Shown here: positions 1 through 6,459 of the stretch, piece after piece
Layout of the letters: each line of letters opens with the position of its first letter
Numbering within the stretch: the first letter of the stretch is position 1
Source: an uncultured Bacilli bacterium
Lineage (GTDB): Bacteria; Bacillota_I; Bacilli_A; RF39; UBA660
Length of the DNA: 10,871 nt
NCBI GenBank assembly: GCA_947632495.1
Contig: CANRPL010000049.1
Coordinates: 1 to 10,871, forward strand
Reading direction: 5' to 3'
The notes under the pieces: model-generated
Databases searched by the model: none
What the model was told of the DNA's origin: nothing
The model's input: the letters and a program-made list of their open reading frames with translations, nothing else
Translations under genes and position numbers: made by a program

Positions 1-273
1 TTATCTGGTGATAGTGAATCAGCTAGTATCAGTCAATTTTTCCATATTTTAGAGTCTGTTTATCAACAACGAGGATGTGTTCATATGGGTGAAGATAAGT
101 ATGAGATAACAATCTATAGTTCTTGTTGTAATTTAGATAAAGGAATCTATTACTACAAAACATACGAAAATAGTCAAATTACGGGAATTGATATGCATCA
201 TGAAGATTTAGATAGTGATGCATTAGTAAAATATGAATTGACCGCAGGTCAACATATTTTAATGCAAAACTAG
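1..273 (+). CDS. bsh: Bile salt hydrolase (choloylglycine hydrolase), C-terminal part
   Basis: This is a 5'-truncated reading frame that is open from base 1 (frame 1) to a TAG stop. It encodes the last 90 residues of an Ntn-hydrolase that removes glycine or taurine from conjugated bile acids. The segment reading SGDSESASISQFFHILESV, then a YEITIYSSCCNLDKGIYYY stretch, then YENSQITGIDMHHEDLDSDAL, is the characteristic C-terminus of the bile salt hydrolase/penicillin V acylase family and resembles clostridial and lactobacillal enzymes. Family members are about 320-330 residues, so roughly 235 residues, including the catalytic Cys2, lie outside the window and cannot be checked. The ATG at base 85 is internal, because homology continues upstream of it. 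The next gene starts 7 bases after the stop and its ribosome binding site overlaps the stop codon, so the two are cotranscribed. Bile salt hydrolase versus penicillin V acylase cannot be settled from the tail, though the motifs favour the bile enzyme. Confidence 0.88.
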   Translation, partial: LSGDSESASISQFFHILESVYQQRGCVHMGEDKYEITIYSSCCNLDKGIYYYKTYENSQITGIDMHHEDLDSDALVKYELTAGQHILMQN

Positions 274-280
274 GTGTCAT

Positions 281-718
281 ATGCGTTGGTGGAAACAACT
301 AATTGTAGGTATTTTTATTCTAGTTCTTGCTGGCTGTGGTGAGACATCTAGCGATATGACTTTTGGCCCTGTTAAAGTTGATATAAAAAGTAGTGATGTT
401 TGTTCTAGCCCATCTTTATATTATCAATATCAAAATGGTCGTAAAGTATATTTAGTGTGCCTTGATGAAGTAAATATCACTATTGATGGTAAGACGATTT
501 CTTTAAAACAATATTTAAAAGATGGCGAAAAAGAAGATGATGACAAAGTATCTTTTCTTACTGATTATATGAATATTAAAGAAAAAATTAATGATGGTGG
601 CACAACAACTTATCAAAAAGATGATTTAACGATTATTAGATGTGACACCGCATTAGATAATAGAGATGTATATTTTGGTAATGCTTATCTAGTTTATCAC
701 GATAATTATTGTAAGTAG
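281..718 (+). CDS. Small cysteine-rich lipoprotein of unknown function
   Basis: This is a 145-residue predicted lipoprotein. Residues 1-18 form a short signal peptide: two Trp and a Lys, then a hydrophobic core. It ends in the lipobox LAGC with the lipidated Cys at position 19, so the mature protein should be anchored on the outer face of the membrane. The mature part is acidic and rich in Asp and Tyr. It contains four further Cys (41, 60, 121, 144), enough for two disulfides. I do not recognise a family. The ribosome binding site AGGTG overlaps the stop of the bile salt hydrolase gene, 4 bases before the ATG. The rhodanese-like gene follows 12 bases after its stop. The position ahead of a membrane rhodanese and a thioredoxin-like protein suggests a role in extracytoplasmic thiol chemistry or as a client of it; that is inference only. 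Confidence 0.75.
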   Translation: MRWWKQLIVGIFILVLAGCGETSSDMTFGPVKVDIKSSDVCSSPSLYYQYQNGRKVYLVCLDEVNITIDGKTISLKQYLKDGEKEDDDKVSFLTDYMNIKEKINDGGTTTYQKDDLTIIRCDTALDNRDVYFGNAYLVYHDNYCK

Positions 719-730
719 GTAGGTGATATA

Positions 731-1426
731 GTGAAAAAGAATATTATTTTTATTGTTACAATAGTATTATTAGTAGTTGGTTTAGGTATAAGTCTTTTCT
801 TTAATTTTCAGGAAAAAGAAGATCTTAAAAAGTTACCTAAACCCGAATTAGCGGAAGGCTTAAGAGGTAAACAATTTGGTATTGATAAAAACATTGATGA
901 AACAACGATTGACAATTATTTAAATAGGCCAGATAGTGTTTACCGTGATGTTAGAATGTTAAAAGATCCTGGTAATTATGAAGCTATTGGTGGAGATTCA
1001 TATTTATCTGGATTTATTAAGGGTTTTGAAGTTGTTCCTTATCCATTCCTTGTCAATGTAAGTGGTTTACCTGAAGAAGTAGGCGAAAGTTATACTGGTA
1101 AAACTTTATATACCGAAGAAGATGGTAAGTATACTCCTAACTATGAAGAATCATTGAGTATTTTAGAGTATTACTTTCCTAAAGATAAAAATATTTTTCT
1201 TATTTGTGGTGGCGGTGGCTATGCCGGCATGACTTAAAATATGCTTATTGCTTTAGGTTGGGATGCTGATAAAATATATAATATTGGTGGTTACTGGTAT
1301 TATGATGGTAAAAATAAAGTTCAAGTTAAACGAAAAAAAGATGGTAAAGATATCTACGATTTTTATAAAGTAACGTATCACGATATTGATTTTGATGCTC
1401 TAACGGAGATTAGTGATGAAAAATAA
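731..1426 (+). pseudogene. Membrane-anchored rhodanese-like protein, interrupted by an in-frame TAA
   Basis: Two open segments in the same frame (731-1237 and 1241-1426) together form one rhodanese-like protein of 231 codons. It starts at GTG 731 behind an AGGTGAT ribosome binding site. Residues 5-26 are a membrane anchor, so the domain probably faces outward. The rhodanese fold is visible as a YRDVR segment (strand plus R), a GFIKGFEVVPY segment in place of the usual GHIxGAxNIP, and the active-site loop CGGGGYAG with the sulfur-carrying Cys at residue 159. The frame then meets TAA at 1235-1237 and continues in register with NMLIALGWDADKIYNIGGYW, which is the normal family sequence after the active loop. 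A single change from AAA (Lys) to TAA explains the break. A separate start at ATG 1241, three bases after the stop, could allow reinitiation and give a split protein. Pseudogene, split gene or sequencing error cannot be told apart here. Confidence 0.82.
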
Positions 1427-1937
1427 AAAAGTTTTAATCACCATAATTGTTATTGGCGTTATCTTAATAATAGGACTTTTATTTACCTTGATGCGCTATG
1501 AAAAGCCAATTAAAGAAGACTATACAGGTGAAAAGTTTACTTTAGATGATATTTATTACCATAATGGTGAATACATTGAATTAAGTAAAGATGAAGTTCT
1601 TAAACTAATTGATGACAAAGCCAATTTTCTCTTGTTTACTTATAATGATTATTGTAGTTTACCTGTCCCTTGTGATAACATTTTTCAAAAGACGATGGAT
1701 AAGTATGATATCGATGTAGTCAAATTACCATTTACACAATTAAAGGAAACAAAACTTTATGATACTGTTAAATTAGCGCCATCTATCATTCTCATTAAAG
1801 ATGGTGAAATAGTTAATTATTTAAAAGCTGATCGTGATGAAGATTATGATCGTTATCAGAATGCTAAAGCTTTTGAAAGTTGGCTAAAGAGCTATGTTAA
1901 TTTAACGAAAGGAGAAGAAAATGAAAAAACAAATTAA
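1416..1937 (+). CDS. Membrane-anchored thioredoxin-like protein with a CX5C motif
   Basis: This is a 173-residue protein with an N-terminal membrane segment (about residues 5-26) and a thioredoxin-like domain (about 55-165) predicted outside the membrane. The domain shows the strand FLLFTYNDYC, a Cys pair at 80 and 86 spaced CSLPVPC rather than CXXC, and the LAPSIILIKDGEIV segment, whose Pro122 is likely the cis-Pro next to the active site. ATG 1416 is preferred over GTG 1413 because GGAG at 1405-1408 then lies 7 bases upstream. The start overlaps the end of the rhodanese-like frame by 11 bases, and the end overlaps the next gene by 17 bases, so translation is probably coupled. The CX5C spacing is unusual for a reductase. 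It could be a disulfide relay, a peroxiredoxin-like thiol site, or simply a structural pair. Confidence 0.78.
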   Translation: MKNKKVLITIIVIGVILIIGLLFTLMRYEKPIKEDYTGEKFTLDDIYYHNGEYIELSKDEVLKLIDDKANFLLFTYNDYCSLPVPCDNIFQKTMDKYDIDVVKLPFTQLKETKLYDTVKLAPSIILIKDGEIVNYLKADRDEDYDRYQNAKAFESWLKSYVNLTKGEENEKTN

Positions 1938-2490
1938 AACTAAAGATGCCATTTTTCCCATGCCCGTTTTGATGATTGCCACATATAATGAAGATGATAG
2001 TGTCAATGTTATGAATGCGGCTTGGGGGACGATGATTGACCGCGATGTTGTGGGCCTTAATCTAACAGAAACACATAAAACAGTTAAAAATATTAAAAAG
2101 AGGAAAGCATTTACCATTAGTATTGCTGATGCTAAACACGTTAAAGAAGCAGACTATTTTGGTATTGCTTCTGGTAATAATGTTCCAGATAAACTAGAAC
2201 GTAGTGGTTTAACAGCTACGCACTCTAGTTTAATTGATGCACCTATTATTAATGAATTTCCTATTTGTATGGAATGTGAATTTATTGAATATCAAGATAA
2301 TGAATATGGTGTTGGTGTCGTAGGAAAGGTTATCAATGTATTAGCTGATGAAGAAGTACTAACTGGTGATAATGTTGATATTGATAAAGTAAAAGCCATA
2401 GCGTATGATTCATTTACCCATAGTTATTATCAAGTAGCGGGAAAAGTTGGCAATGCTTTTTGTGATGGTTTAGAATTAAAAAATAAATAA
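1921..2490 (+). CDS. Flavin reductase-like FMN-binding split-barrel protein
   Basis: This is a 189-residue cytosolic protein of the flavin reductase-like (DIM6/NTAB type) family, which bind FMN in a split beta-barrel and often reduce flavin or use it to reduce small substrates. The visible family pattern is an FPMPVLMIATYN opening strand, NVMNAAWGTMIDRDVVGLNL (the usual N-x-x-T/A-x-x-W segment), KAFTISI, and the DYFGIASGNNVPDK helix-loop, followed by INEFPICMECEF and a V-G-V-V-G-K-V strand. Length is normal for the family. AGGAG lies 6 bases before the ATG, inside the preceding gene, so the two are coupled. It is the last gene of the bile salt hydrolase operon, and a terminator starts directly at its stop. 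The substrate cannot be read from the sequence. Confidence 0.88.
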   Translation: MKKQIKTKDAIFPMPVLMIATYNEDDSVNVMNAAWGTMIDRDVVGLNLTETHKTVKNIKKRKAFTISIADAKHVKEADYFGIASGNNVPDKLERSGLTATHSSLIDAPIINEFPICMECEFIEYQDNEYGVGVVGKVINVLADEEVLTGDNVDIDKVKAIAYDSFTHSYYQVAGKVGNAFCDGLELKNK

Positions 2491-2509
2491 AAGGCATTAG
2501 CCTTTTTTT
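2489..2509 (+). terminator. Intrinsic terminator ending the bile salt hydrolase operon
   Basis: A 7-bp stem AAAAGGC/GCCTTTT with an ATTA loop runs into seven T residues at 2503-2509. It overlaps the last two bases of the flavin reductase gene's stop codon. The next promoter begins at 2511, so the two transcription units are cleanly separated. Confidence 0.85.
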
Positions 2510-2510
2510 A

Positions 2511-2539
2511 TTGATTAATATATTTAAAAATGATACAAT
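2511..2539 (+). promoter_or_regulatory. SigA-type promoter of the first paralogue gene
   Basis: The -35 TTGATT (2511-2516) and -10 TACAAT (2534-2539) are spaced 17 bp, with an extended -10 TG at 2531-2532. Expected transcription start is about 2546, which excludes the upstream ATG at 2543 as the translation start of the following gene. Confidence 0.75.
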
Positions 2540-2563
2540 GGTATGCAGTTTAGGAGTGATAAG

Positions 2564-3277
2564 ATGACTAGAACATATACATTAGAACAAATTATTTTTG
2601 GTTTACGAAGTGAATATTTACAAATAGATCATCAGTTAGCGACTTTAAAAAAGTTGTTTACTTTTGGACCAACTGTTAGCCATGCTTTTATGAGTATTGA
2701 TAAGCTTCAATTTGATCCTAGTAGTCGTTTAAGTTTATTATTACATCGTAAACCTAAAATGCTTATTAATTGGGCAGCGATTAATAAAAATTTTTCTTCA
2801 GAGGACAATGTCAGTTTCACGCTCGACGATTATCATATTGCCGAAACGGTTTGCTTTCCTCAAAGTCATGAGTTAGCTTACCGCATTGTTGATATTAGTG
2901 CTTTTCAAGAAATATTTAATAAAATAAAAGCTAGTGCCTTTGTGCATCATATTGATGCTGGACTTATTAAAATTAATACAACGGCAATTTTAAATTTATT
3001 GATAAATACTGATGGTGTTCATCTTTTTGATGATGATTATGGTCATTTACTAGATTACCATTCAGGATATGATTCAATAACCTTTTATAAGAATAATAGA
3101 GGTAGTATTAAACAAATTTTAGCTACTCCGGTAGAATGTGATAGCCTAAATCCTTATCACTGTCAGGTAATTGATAATTACCAACCTAAAGAACTAGTCT
3201 TGCCAGAAAGTGTTGAAGAAAAGACTATCTTAACTATTGATGATGGGGAGAAATGTTATCTTAAAAGTATCAATTAG
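2564..3277 (+). CDS. Uncharacterised protein, first of two tandem paralogues
   Basis: This is a 237-residue soluble protein of no family I recognise. ATG 2564 is chosen over the in-frame ATG 2543: AGGAG at 2552-2556 sits 7 bases before it, and 2543 lies before the expected transcript start. The protein begins with an amphipathic helical stretch (YTLEQIIFGLRSEYLQ, then L/I-rich to about residue 33) and has no signal peptide or membrane segment. It aligns by eye along its whole length with the next gene: YT-EQ-I/V-x-F-x-LR near residue 5-15, IVD at 108-110, FV at 126-127, DSI/LT/SF at 170-174, NY-x-x-KE at 205-210 and an acidic xxIDDGE/MIDEGK segment near 225-230. The mixture of an N-terminal coiled-coil-like helix and an Asp-rich beta-like C-terminal half suggests a folded two-part protein, but no catalytic motif stands out. 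Confidence 0.8.
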   Translation: MTRTYTLEQIIFGLRSEYLQIDHQLATLKKLFTFGPTVSHAFMSIDKLQFDPSSRLSLLLHRKPKMLINWAAINKNFSSEDNVSFTLDDYHIAETVCFPQSHELAYRIVDISAFQEIFNKIKASAFVHHIDAGLIKINTTAILNLLINTDGVHLFDDDYGHLLDYHSGYDSITFYKNNRGSIKQILATPVECDSLNPYHCQVIDNYQPKELVLPESVEEKTILTIDDGEKCYLKSIN

Positions 3278-3305
3278 TTGACAAACATTTTGACATTGAT
3301 ATAAT
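3278..3305 (+). promoter_or_regulatory. Strong SigA-type promoter of the second paralogue and downstream operon
   Basis: A consensus TTGACA (3278-3283), a 16-bp spacer and a consensus TATAAT (3300-3305) with TG at 3297-3298 make this the best promoter in the window. The -35 box starts at the base after the stop codon of the preceding gene. A second TTGACA at 3290-3295 is too close to the -10 to serve as its -35. No terminator precedes it, so read-through from the upstream promoter is also possible. Confidence 0.85.
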
Positions 3306-3326
3306 AAAAATAGGGAGGATGGTAAA

Positions 3327-4055
3327 ATGCGAGATAAATATACTGTAGCTCAAGTCCTTTTTGCCTTAAGAGAAATTTATCAAGAATATCTTTGTCAAAT
3401 ACAAGCATTGGATAAACATTTTGTTTTGGGAAAAGGTATTAAGGATATAAACCTTTTTTTATTAAGTTTAAACCCGGAAGAAATGGGAATTAATTTAATA
3501 TATGATGAAACAATCTTAAATAGGATATTACTAGCTTGGGAAAAAATGTTAGGAATATATCATCAGCGTCATTTATTAATTCTTAAACCTAATTTTGAAG
3601 GAACTAAAACCAACAGACCTTTTACTCATAAAAGAATCTTAACGATTGTTGATAGTGAAGCTATGCGCACTAAACTACGTAATCTTTTTGATAGTGATTT
3701 TGTTCGTAACATCAATAGTGGGGTCGTTTATCAACCACAAAGTGAAGGTATTGGCTGCCATTTAACATGGTATGATATGAAGTTCTGGCAATATGGTAAG
3801 AACGTATCTCTTCAATATGCTGCGGCTGATGATAGTTTGTCTTTTAAGAGTGCTCAAACAGAAATAACTCGTACTCAATTAATGCAATTTTTAAGTCTAT
3901 ATTTAGCTAAAGATAATTTTAGTCCATATGTTCAGGATATCGTCGAAAATTATAAACATAAAGAAATTATAATACCTTCTACTTTTTCTTGTCATGAAGG
4001 TGAAGAAATCATGATTGATGAAGGAAAGAAAGAATACATATTAGTAAGTAAATAG
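3327..4055 (+). CDS. Uncharacterised protein, second of two tandem paralogues
   Basis: This is a 242-residue soluble protein that is a colinear paralogue of the gene just upstream. Shared landmarks include YTVAQVLFALR at residues 5-15, IVD at 107-109, FVRNI at 125-129, a DSLSF segment at 169-173, ENY-x-x-KEIIIP at 207-216 and a MIDEGK ending. Overall identity looks low (an old duplication), yet length and order are kept. GGGAGG at 3313-3318 lies 8 bases before ATG 3327. There is no signal peptide, membrane span or recognised catalytic motif. It heads the operon that runs through the GNAT, P-loop, ASCH, second GNAT and C39-like genes; the next gene starts 11 bases after its stop. Function unknown. 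Confidence 0.8.
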   Translation: MRDKYTVAQVLFALREIYQEYLCQIQALDKHFVLGKGIKDINLFLLSLNPEEMGINLIYDETILNRILLAWEKMLGIYHQRHLLILKPNFEGTKTNRPFTHKRILTIVDSEAMRTKLRNLFDSDFVRNINSGVVYQPQSEGIGCHLTWYDMKFWQYGKNVSLQYAAADDSLSFKSAQTEITRTQLMQFLSLYLAKDNFSPYVQDIVENYKHKEIIIPSTFSCHEGEEIMIDEGKKEYILVSK

Positions 4056-4066
4056 GTGTAAAAAAT

Positions 4067-4858
4067 ATGGGACAAATAAATCGAAATAATAAAATATTTA
4101 CTAGTGCTGAATTTCAAAAGGATAAATATAAATTTTATATCGCTTTAAAAATACTAAAAGATAATCAAGCTAAAATTTATAGTGATGAAGAAAATTATGC
4201 GATTATGCAGATGAGTGCTAATTTACCAATATGGATATGGACAAAAGATCAAATTAATTATTCATGTTGTGCTGAAATTATCGAAATACTTAATTTATAC
4301 TATAATAAAAAGGCTAAAATAACTTGTAAGAAAGAATTTTACAATTTATTAGTAGATCACAAGATAAAGGTTGATAACTATTTTGAAATGGGTACACTAT
4401 ATTGCAAAAGCCCTATCGCTCCAAGAGAATTTAAGGGCAAAATGGAGCAAGCTCAATTAAGGGATTTAGATATTCTTTCCCAATATTGGTATGATGATTA
4501 TGTTGAAATGGAAGATGAGAATTATTCTTTAAAACAAGCCCAAGATTTAATGAAAGAAATGATTGAAGAAGGTAACTTTTATGTTTTAAGAAATCAAGAT
4601 CATAAAATAGTATGTATGGCAAGATATACCTGTATCGATGATGTTGCTAGTTTAAATAAAGTTTATACTCCAATTGAAGAAAGACGAAAAGGGTATTGTG
4701 CTAATTTAATATATCATCTATCTAAAATGTTGTTAGAAAAAGGAATAACGCCGATGTTATATACTGACTATAATTACATACCATCCAATAAAGCATATAT
4801 TAATGTCGGTTATATAAAGGATGGCTCTTTAGCAACCTTTTATTTAAAGGAGGATTAA
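4067..4858 (+). CDS. GNAT-family N-acetyltransferase with an N-terminal extension
   Basis: This is a 263-residue protein. The C-terminal half (about residues 130-260) is a GNAT acetyl-CoA-dependent acyltransferase domain: a core strand FYVLRNQDHKIVCMARYTC, then VYTPIEERRKGYCANLIYHL with the acetyl-CoA pyrophosphate loop at R206-R207-K208-G209-Y210, then a TDYNYIPSNKAYINVGY segment typical of GNAT motif B. The N-terminal 125 residues are a separate region rich in Lys, Ile and Tyr that is not part of the minimal GNAT fold, as in two-domain GNATs; it may bind substrate or be a degenerate second GNAT repeat. The ribosome binding site AGGTG overlaps the previous stop codon, 8 bases before ATG. The P-loop gene starts one base after its stop. 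The acceptor substrate is not predictable. Confidence 0.85.
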   Translation: MGQINRNNKIFTSAEFQKDKYKFYIALKILKDNQAKIYSDEENYAIMQMSANLPIWIWTKDQINYSCCAEIIEILNLYYNKKAKITCKKEFYNLLVDHKIKVDNYFEMGTLYCKSPIAPREFKGKMEQAQLRDLDILSQYWYDDYVEMEDENYSLKQAQDLMKEMIEEGNFYVLRNQDHKIVCMARYTCIDDVASLNKVYTPIEERRKGYCANLIYHLSKMLLEKGITPMLYTDYNYIPSNKAYINVGYIKDGSLATFYLKED

Positions 4859-4859
4859 G

Positions 4860-5453
4860 ATGGCCAATTTAATTGTTGTGTCTGGTCCACAAGCGGTTGG
4901 TAAAATGACTGTTGCGGAAAGCCTTAAAGAAAAGTTAGGATATTCTTTAATGATTAATCACGATAGTATAGAAGTTTCAATTAAAATATTTGAAAATGGT
5001 AGTCCTGCCCAAAAAAGATTAAATAGCTTATTTAGAGAAGATGTATTTAAAACGGCCTTGATGTATGATATCGATATGATATTTACTTTCGTAACGGCTT
5101 TTGATTCACAAGAAGATTTAGACTATTTAAATAATTTAAGGACAATGTTTGAACAAACAGGTGGGAACTTTTATTTTGTTGAATTAATGTCAGATGTAGA
5201 AACTCGCCTAAAAAGGAATGTTACTCCTCATCGATTAGCATCTAAAAAGTCTAAAAATAATGTTGAGTGGAGTAATCACGAATTGGTAGAAACAATGAAA
5301 AAATATCGCATGAATTCCAATGATGGTGAATATATTTGTGAAAATCATATTAAAATAGATAATACCGATTTATTACCAGAAGAAGTGGTTGATATAATTA
5401 TGACAAGTTTCAATTTAAATCCCGAAGTTAAAGTTCAACAAGCTCAACTTTAA
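4860..5453 (+). CDS. Small P-loop NTPase, kinase-like (AAA_33/shikimate-kinase-like)
   Basis: This is a 197-residue cytosolic P-loop protein. The Walker A motif is GPQAVGKMT at residues 9-17, directly after the first strand LIVVS. It is followed by the MINHDSI segment, where an Asp often contacts substrate in small-molecule kinases, and a LKRNVTPHRLASKKSK stretch whose Arg and Lys residues resemble the lid of P-loop phosphotransferases. No signal peptide or membrane segment is present. The length fits single-domain kinases of the adenylate/shikimate/chloramphenicol-phosphotransferase type, which phosphorylate a small molecule with ATP; the substrate is unknown. GGAGG lies within the end of the preceding GNAT gene and the start follows that stop by one base, so translation is coupled. 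The ASCH gene follows after 22 bases. Confidence 0.82.
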   Translation: MANLIVVSGPQAVGKMTVAESLKEKLGYSLMINHDSIEVSIKIFENGSPAQKRLNSLFREDVFKTALMYDIDMIFTFVTAFDSQEDLDYLNNLRTMFEQTGGNFYFVELMSDVETRLKRNVTPHRLASKKSKNNVEWSNHELVETMKKYRMNSNDGEYICENHIKIDNTDLLPEEVVDIIMTSFNLNPEVKVQQAQL

Positions 5454-5475
5454 TATTCTTTAAAATGGTGATATT

Positions 5476-5832
5476 ATGAGTGATAAATTAAAAACGTGGC
5501 ATTTTGGTACTAATAATGATAAGTTAGTACAACTAGTTCTTTTAGGTAAGAAGACCGCCTGCACATCGCTTTATGATGAAAATGATATACCTAAAATTGG
5601 TGAAGAATCAATTTTAACTTTTGCTGATGGAACAAAGGCGTGTATTACGAAAACTAAAAACATAATTATCACGGAATTTAAAAATATTGATGAAAATCTT
5701 TCTCAACTTGAAGGAGAGGGTACTTTTGAATTATGGAAAAAAGAACATGTTGCATATTTTAAAAGAATCAATCCTAACTTTAATGATGAGACGAAAGTAT
5801 TATTTGAAATATTTGAAGTTAAAAATAACTAG
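5476..5832 (+). CDS. ASCH-domain protein
   Basis: This 118-residue protein is a single ASCH domain, a PUA-like beta-barrel linked to RNA or nucleoside binding; E. coli YqfB of this superfamily hydrolyses N4-acetylcytidine. The diagnostic opening is WHFGTNNDKLVQLVLLGKKTACTSLY, with the GKKT motif at residues 24-27, then IGEESILTFADGTKACITK, and an LEGEGTFELWKKEHVAYF segment carrying the conserved Glu pair (79, 81) and the W/H region. By eye, the Thr three residues after the first motif Lys in related proteins (GKKTAT) is Cys29 here, which may matter if the protein is an enzyme. The ATG is preceded by GGTGAT, 5 bases upstream. It lies between a P-loop kinase-like gene and a GNAT gene, and the next gene starts 15 bases after its stop. 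Confidence 0.88.
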   Translation: MSDKLKTWHFGTNNDKLVQLVLLGKKTACTSLYDENDIPKIGEESILTFADGTKACITKTKNIIITEFKNIDENLSQLEGEGTFELWKKEHVAYFKRINPNFNDETKVLFEIFEVKNN

Positions 5833-5847
5833 TTAGTAGGAGAAGAA

Positions 5848-6435
5848 ATGGATAAGTTTTTTTTAGAAAAGCCATCGATGGATAGAGAAAAAGAAATAGT
5901 TGAATATTTAGATGAGTTTATCCAATATCAATCTGACATTAATGGCGCTGGTGGACTTGATAAAATATATGATGGTTATACTTTTAAACAAGCACTTGAT
6001 AGAACTCTTAATATGGAAGATGAAGGGTTTGCTAAAAAGCATAATCATTGCCAAGGAAGAACCTTTTTATTAATTCGAGAAAGTGATAATAAAATTGTTG
6101 GAACGATAAATGTTAGATGGAATTTAACGGAAAAAATGAAACAATTTGGTGGCCATATTGGATATGGAATAAGACCGACGGAAAGAAGAAAAGGATATAA
6201 TAAAATCAATTTATATTTGGGCTTGTTGGAAGCTCAAAAATTAGGCTTGAAAAAAGTCATGCTCGATTGTGATGCTAGTAATATCGGCTCTGAAAAAACG
6301 ATGCAAGCTTTAGGTGGCATTTTAACTAGAACTGAAATAGATCCATCCGATGGTATTCTAACTAATGTTTATTGGTTTGATGTCGATGAATGTATTGAAA
6401 AATACCGATCTATTTATAATGATATGATAAAGTAA
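5848..6435 (+). CDS. GNAT-family acetyltransferase (COG3981-like)
   Basis: This is a 195-residue single-domain GNAT acetyltransferase. The pattern fits the COG3981 'predicted acetyltransferase' group: an N-terminal FIQYQSDINGAGGLD stretch, the core strand RTFLLIRESDNKIVGTINVRWNL, an H-I-G-Y-G-I-R-P strand, and the acetyl-CoA loop RRKGYNK at residues 113-119. A DCDASNIGSEKTMQALGG segment follows, where N145 and the following helix match GNAT motif B. Length is standard for the group. AGGAG lies 6 bases before ATG 5848, in the 15-base gap after the ASCH gene, so it belongs to the same operon. The acceptor substrate is unknown. Confidence 0.88.
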   Translation: MDKFFLEKPSMDREKEIVEYLDEFIQYQSDINGAGGLDKIYDGYTFKQALDRTLNMEDEGFAKKHNHCQGRTFLLIRESDNKIVGTINVRWNLTEKMKQFGGHIGYGIRPTERRKGYNKINLYLGLLEAQKLGLKKVMLDCDASNIGSEKTMQALGGILTRTEIDPSDGILTNVYWFDVDECIEKYRSIYNDMIK

Positions 6436-6459
6436 TATGTAGTTATAGGGAGGCGTAAT

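Noticed and set aside
1902..2117. Antisense open frame of 71 codons under the thioredoxin-like and flavin reductase genes
   Set aside because: It lies opposite two confidently identified coding genes and has no recognisable protein pattern.
2543..2563. Upstream ATG 2543 as start of the first paralogue
   Set aside because: It lies 4 bases after the -10 box, before the expected transcript start, and has no ribosome binding site, whereas ATG 2564 has AGGAG at ideal spacing.
4431..4622. Antisense open frame beneath the first GNAT gene
   Set aside because: It mirrors a conserved GNAT coding stretch and has no independent support.
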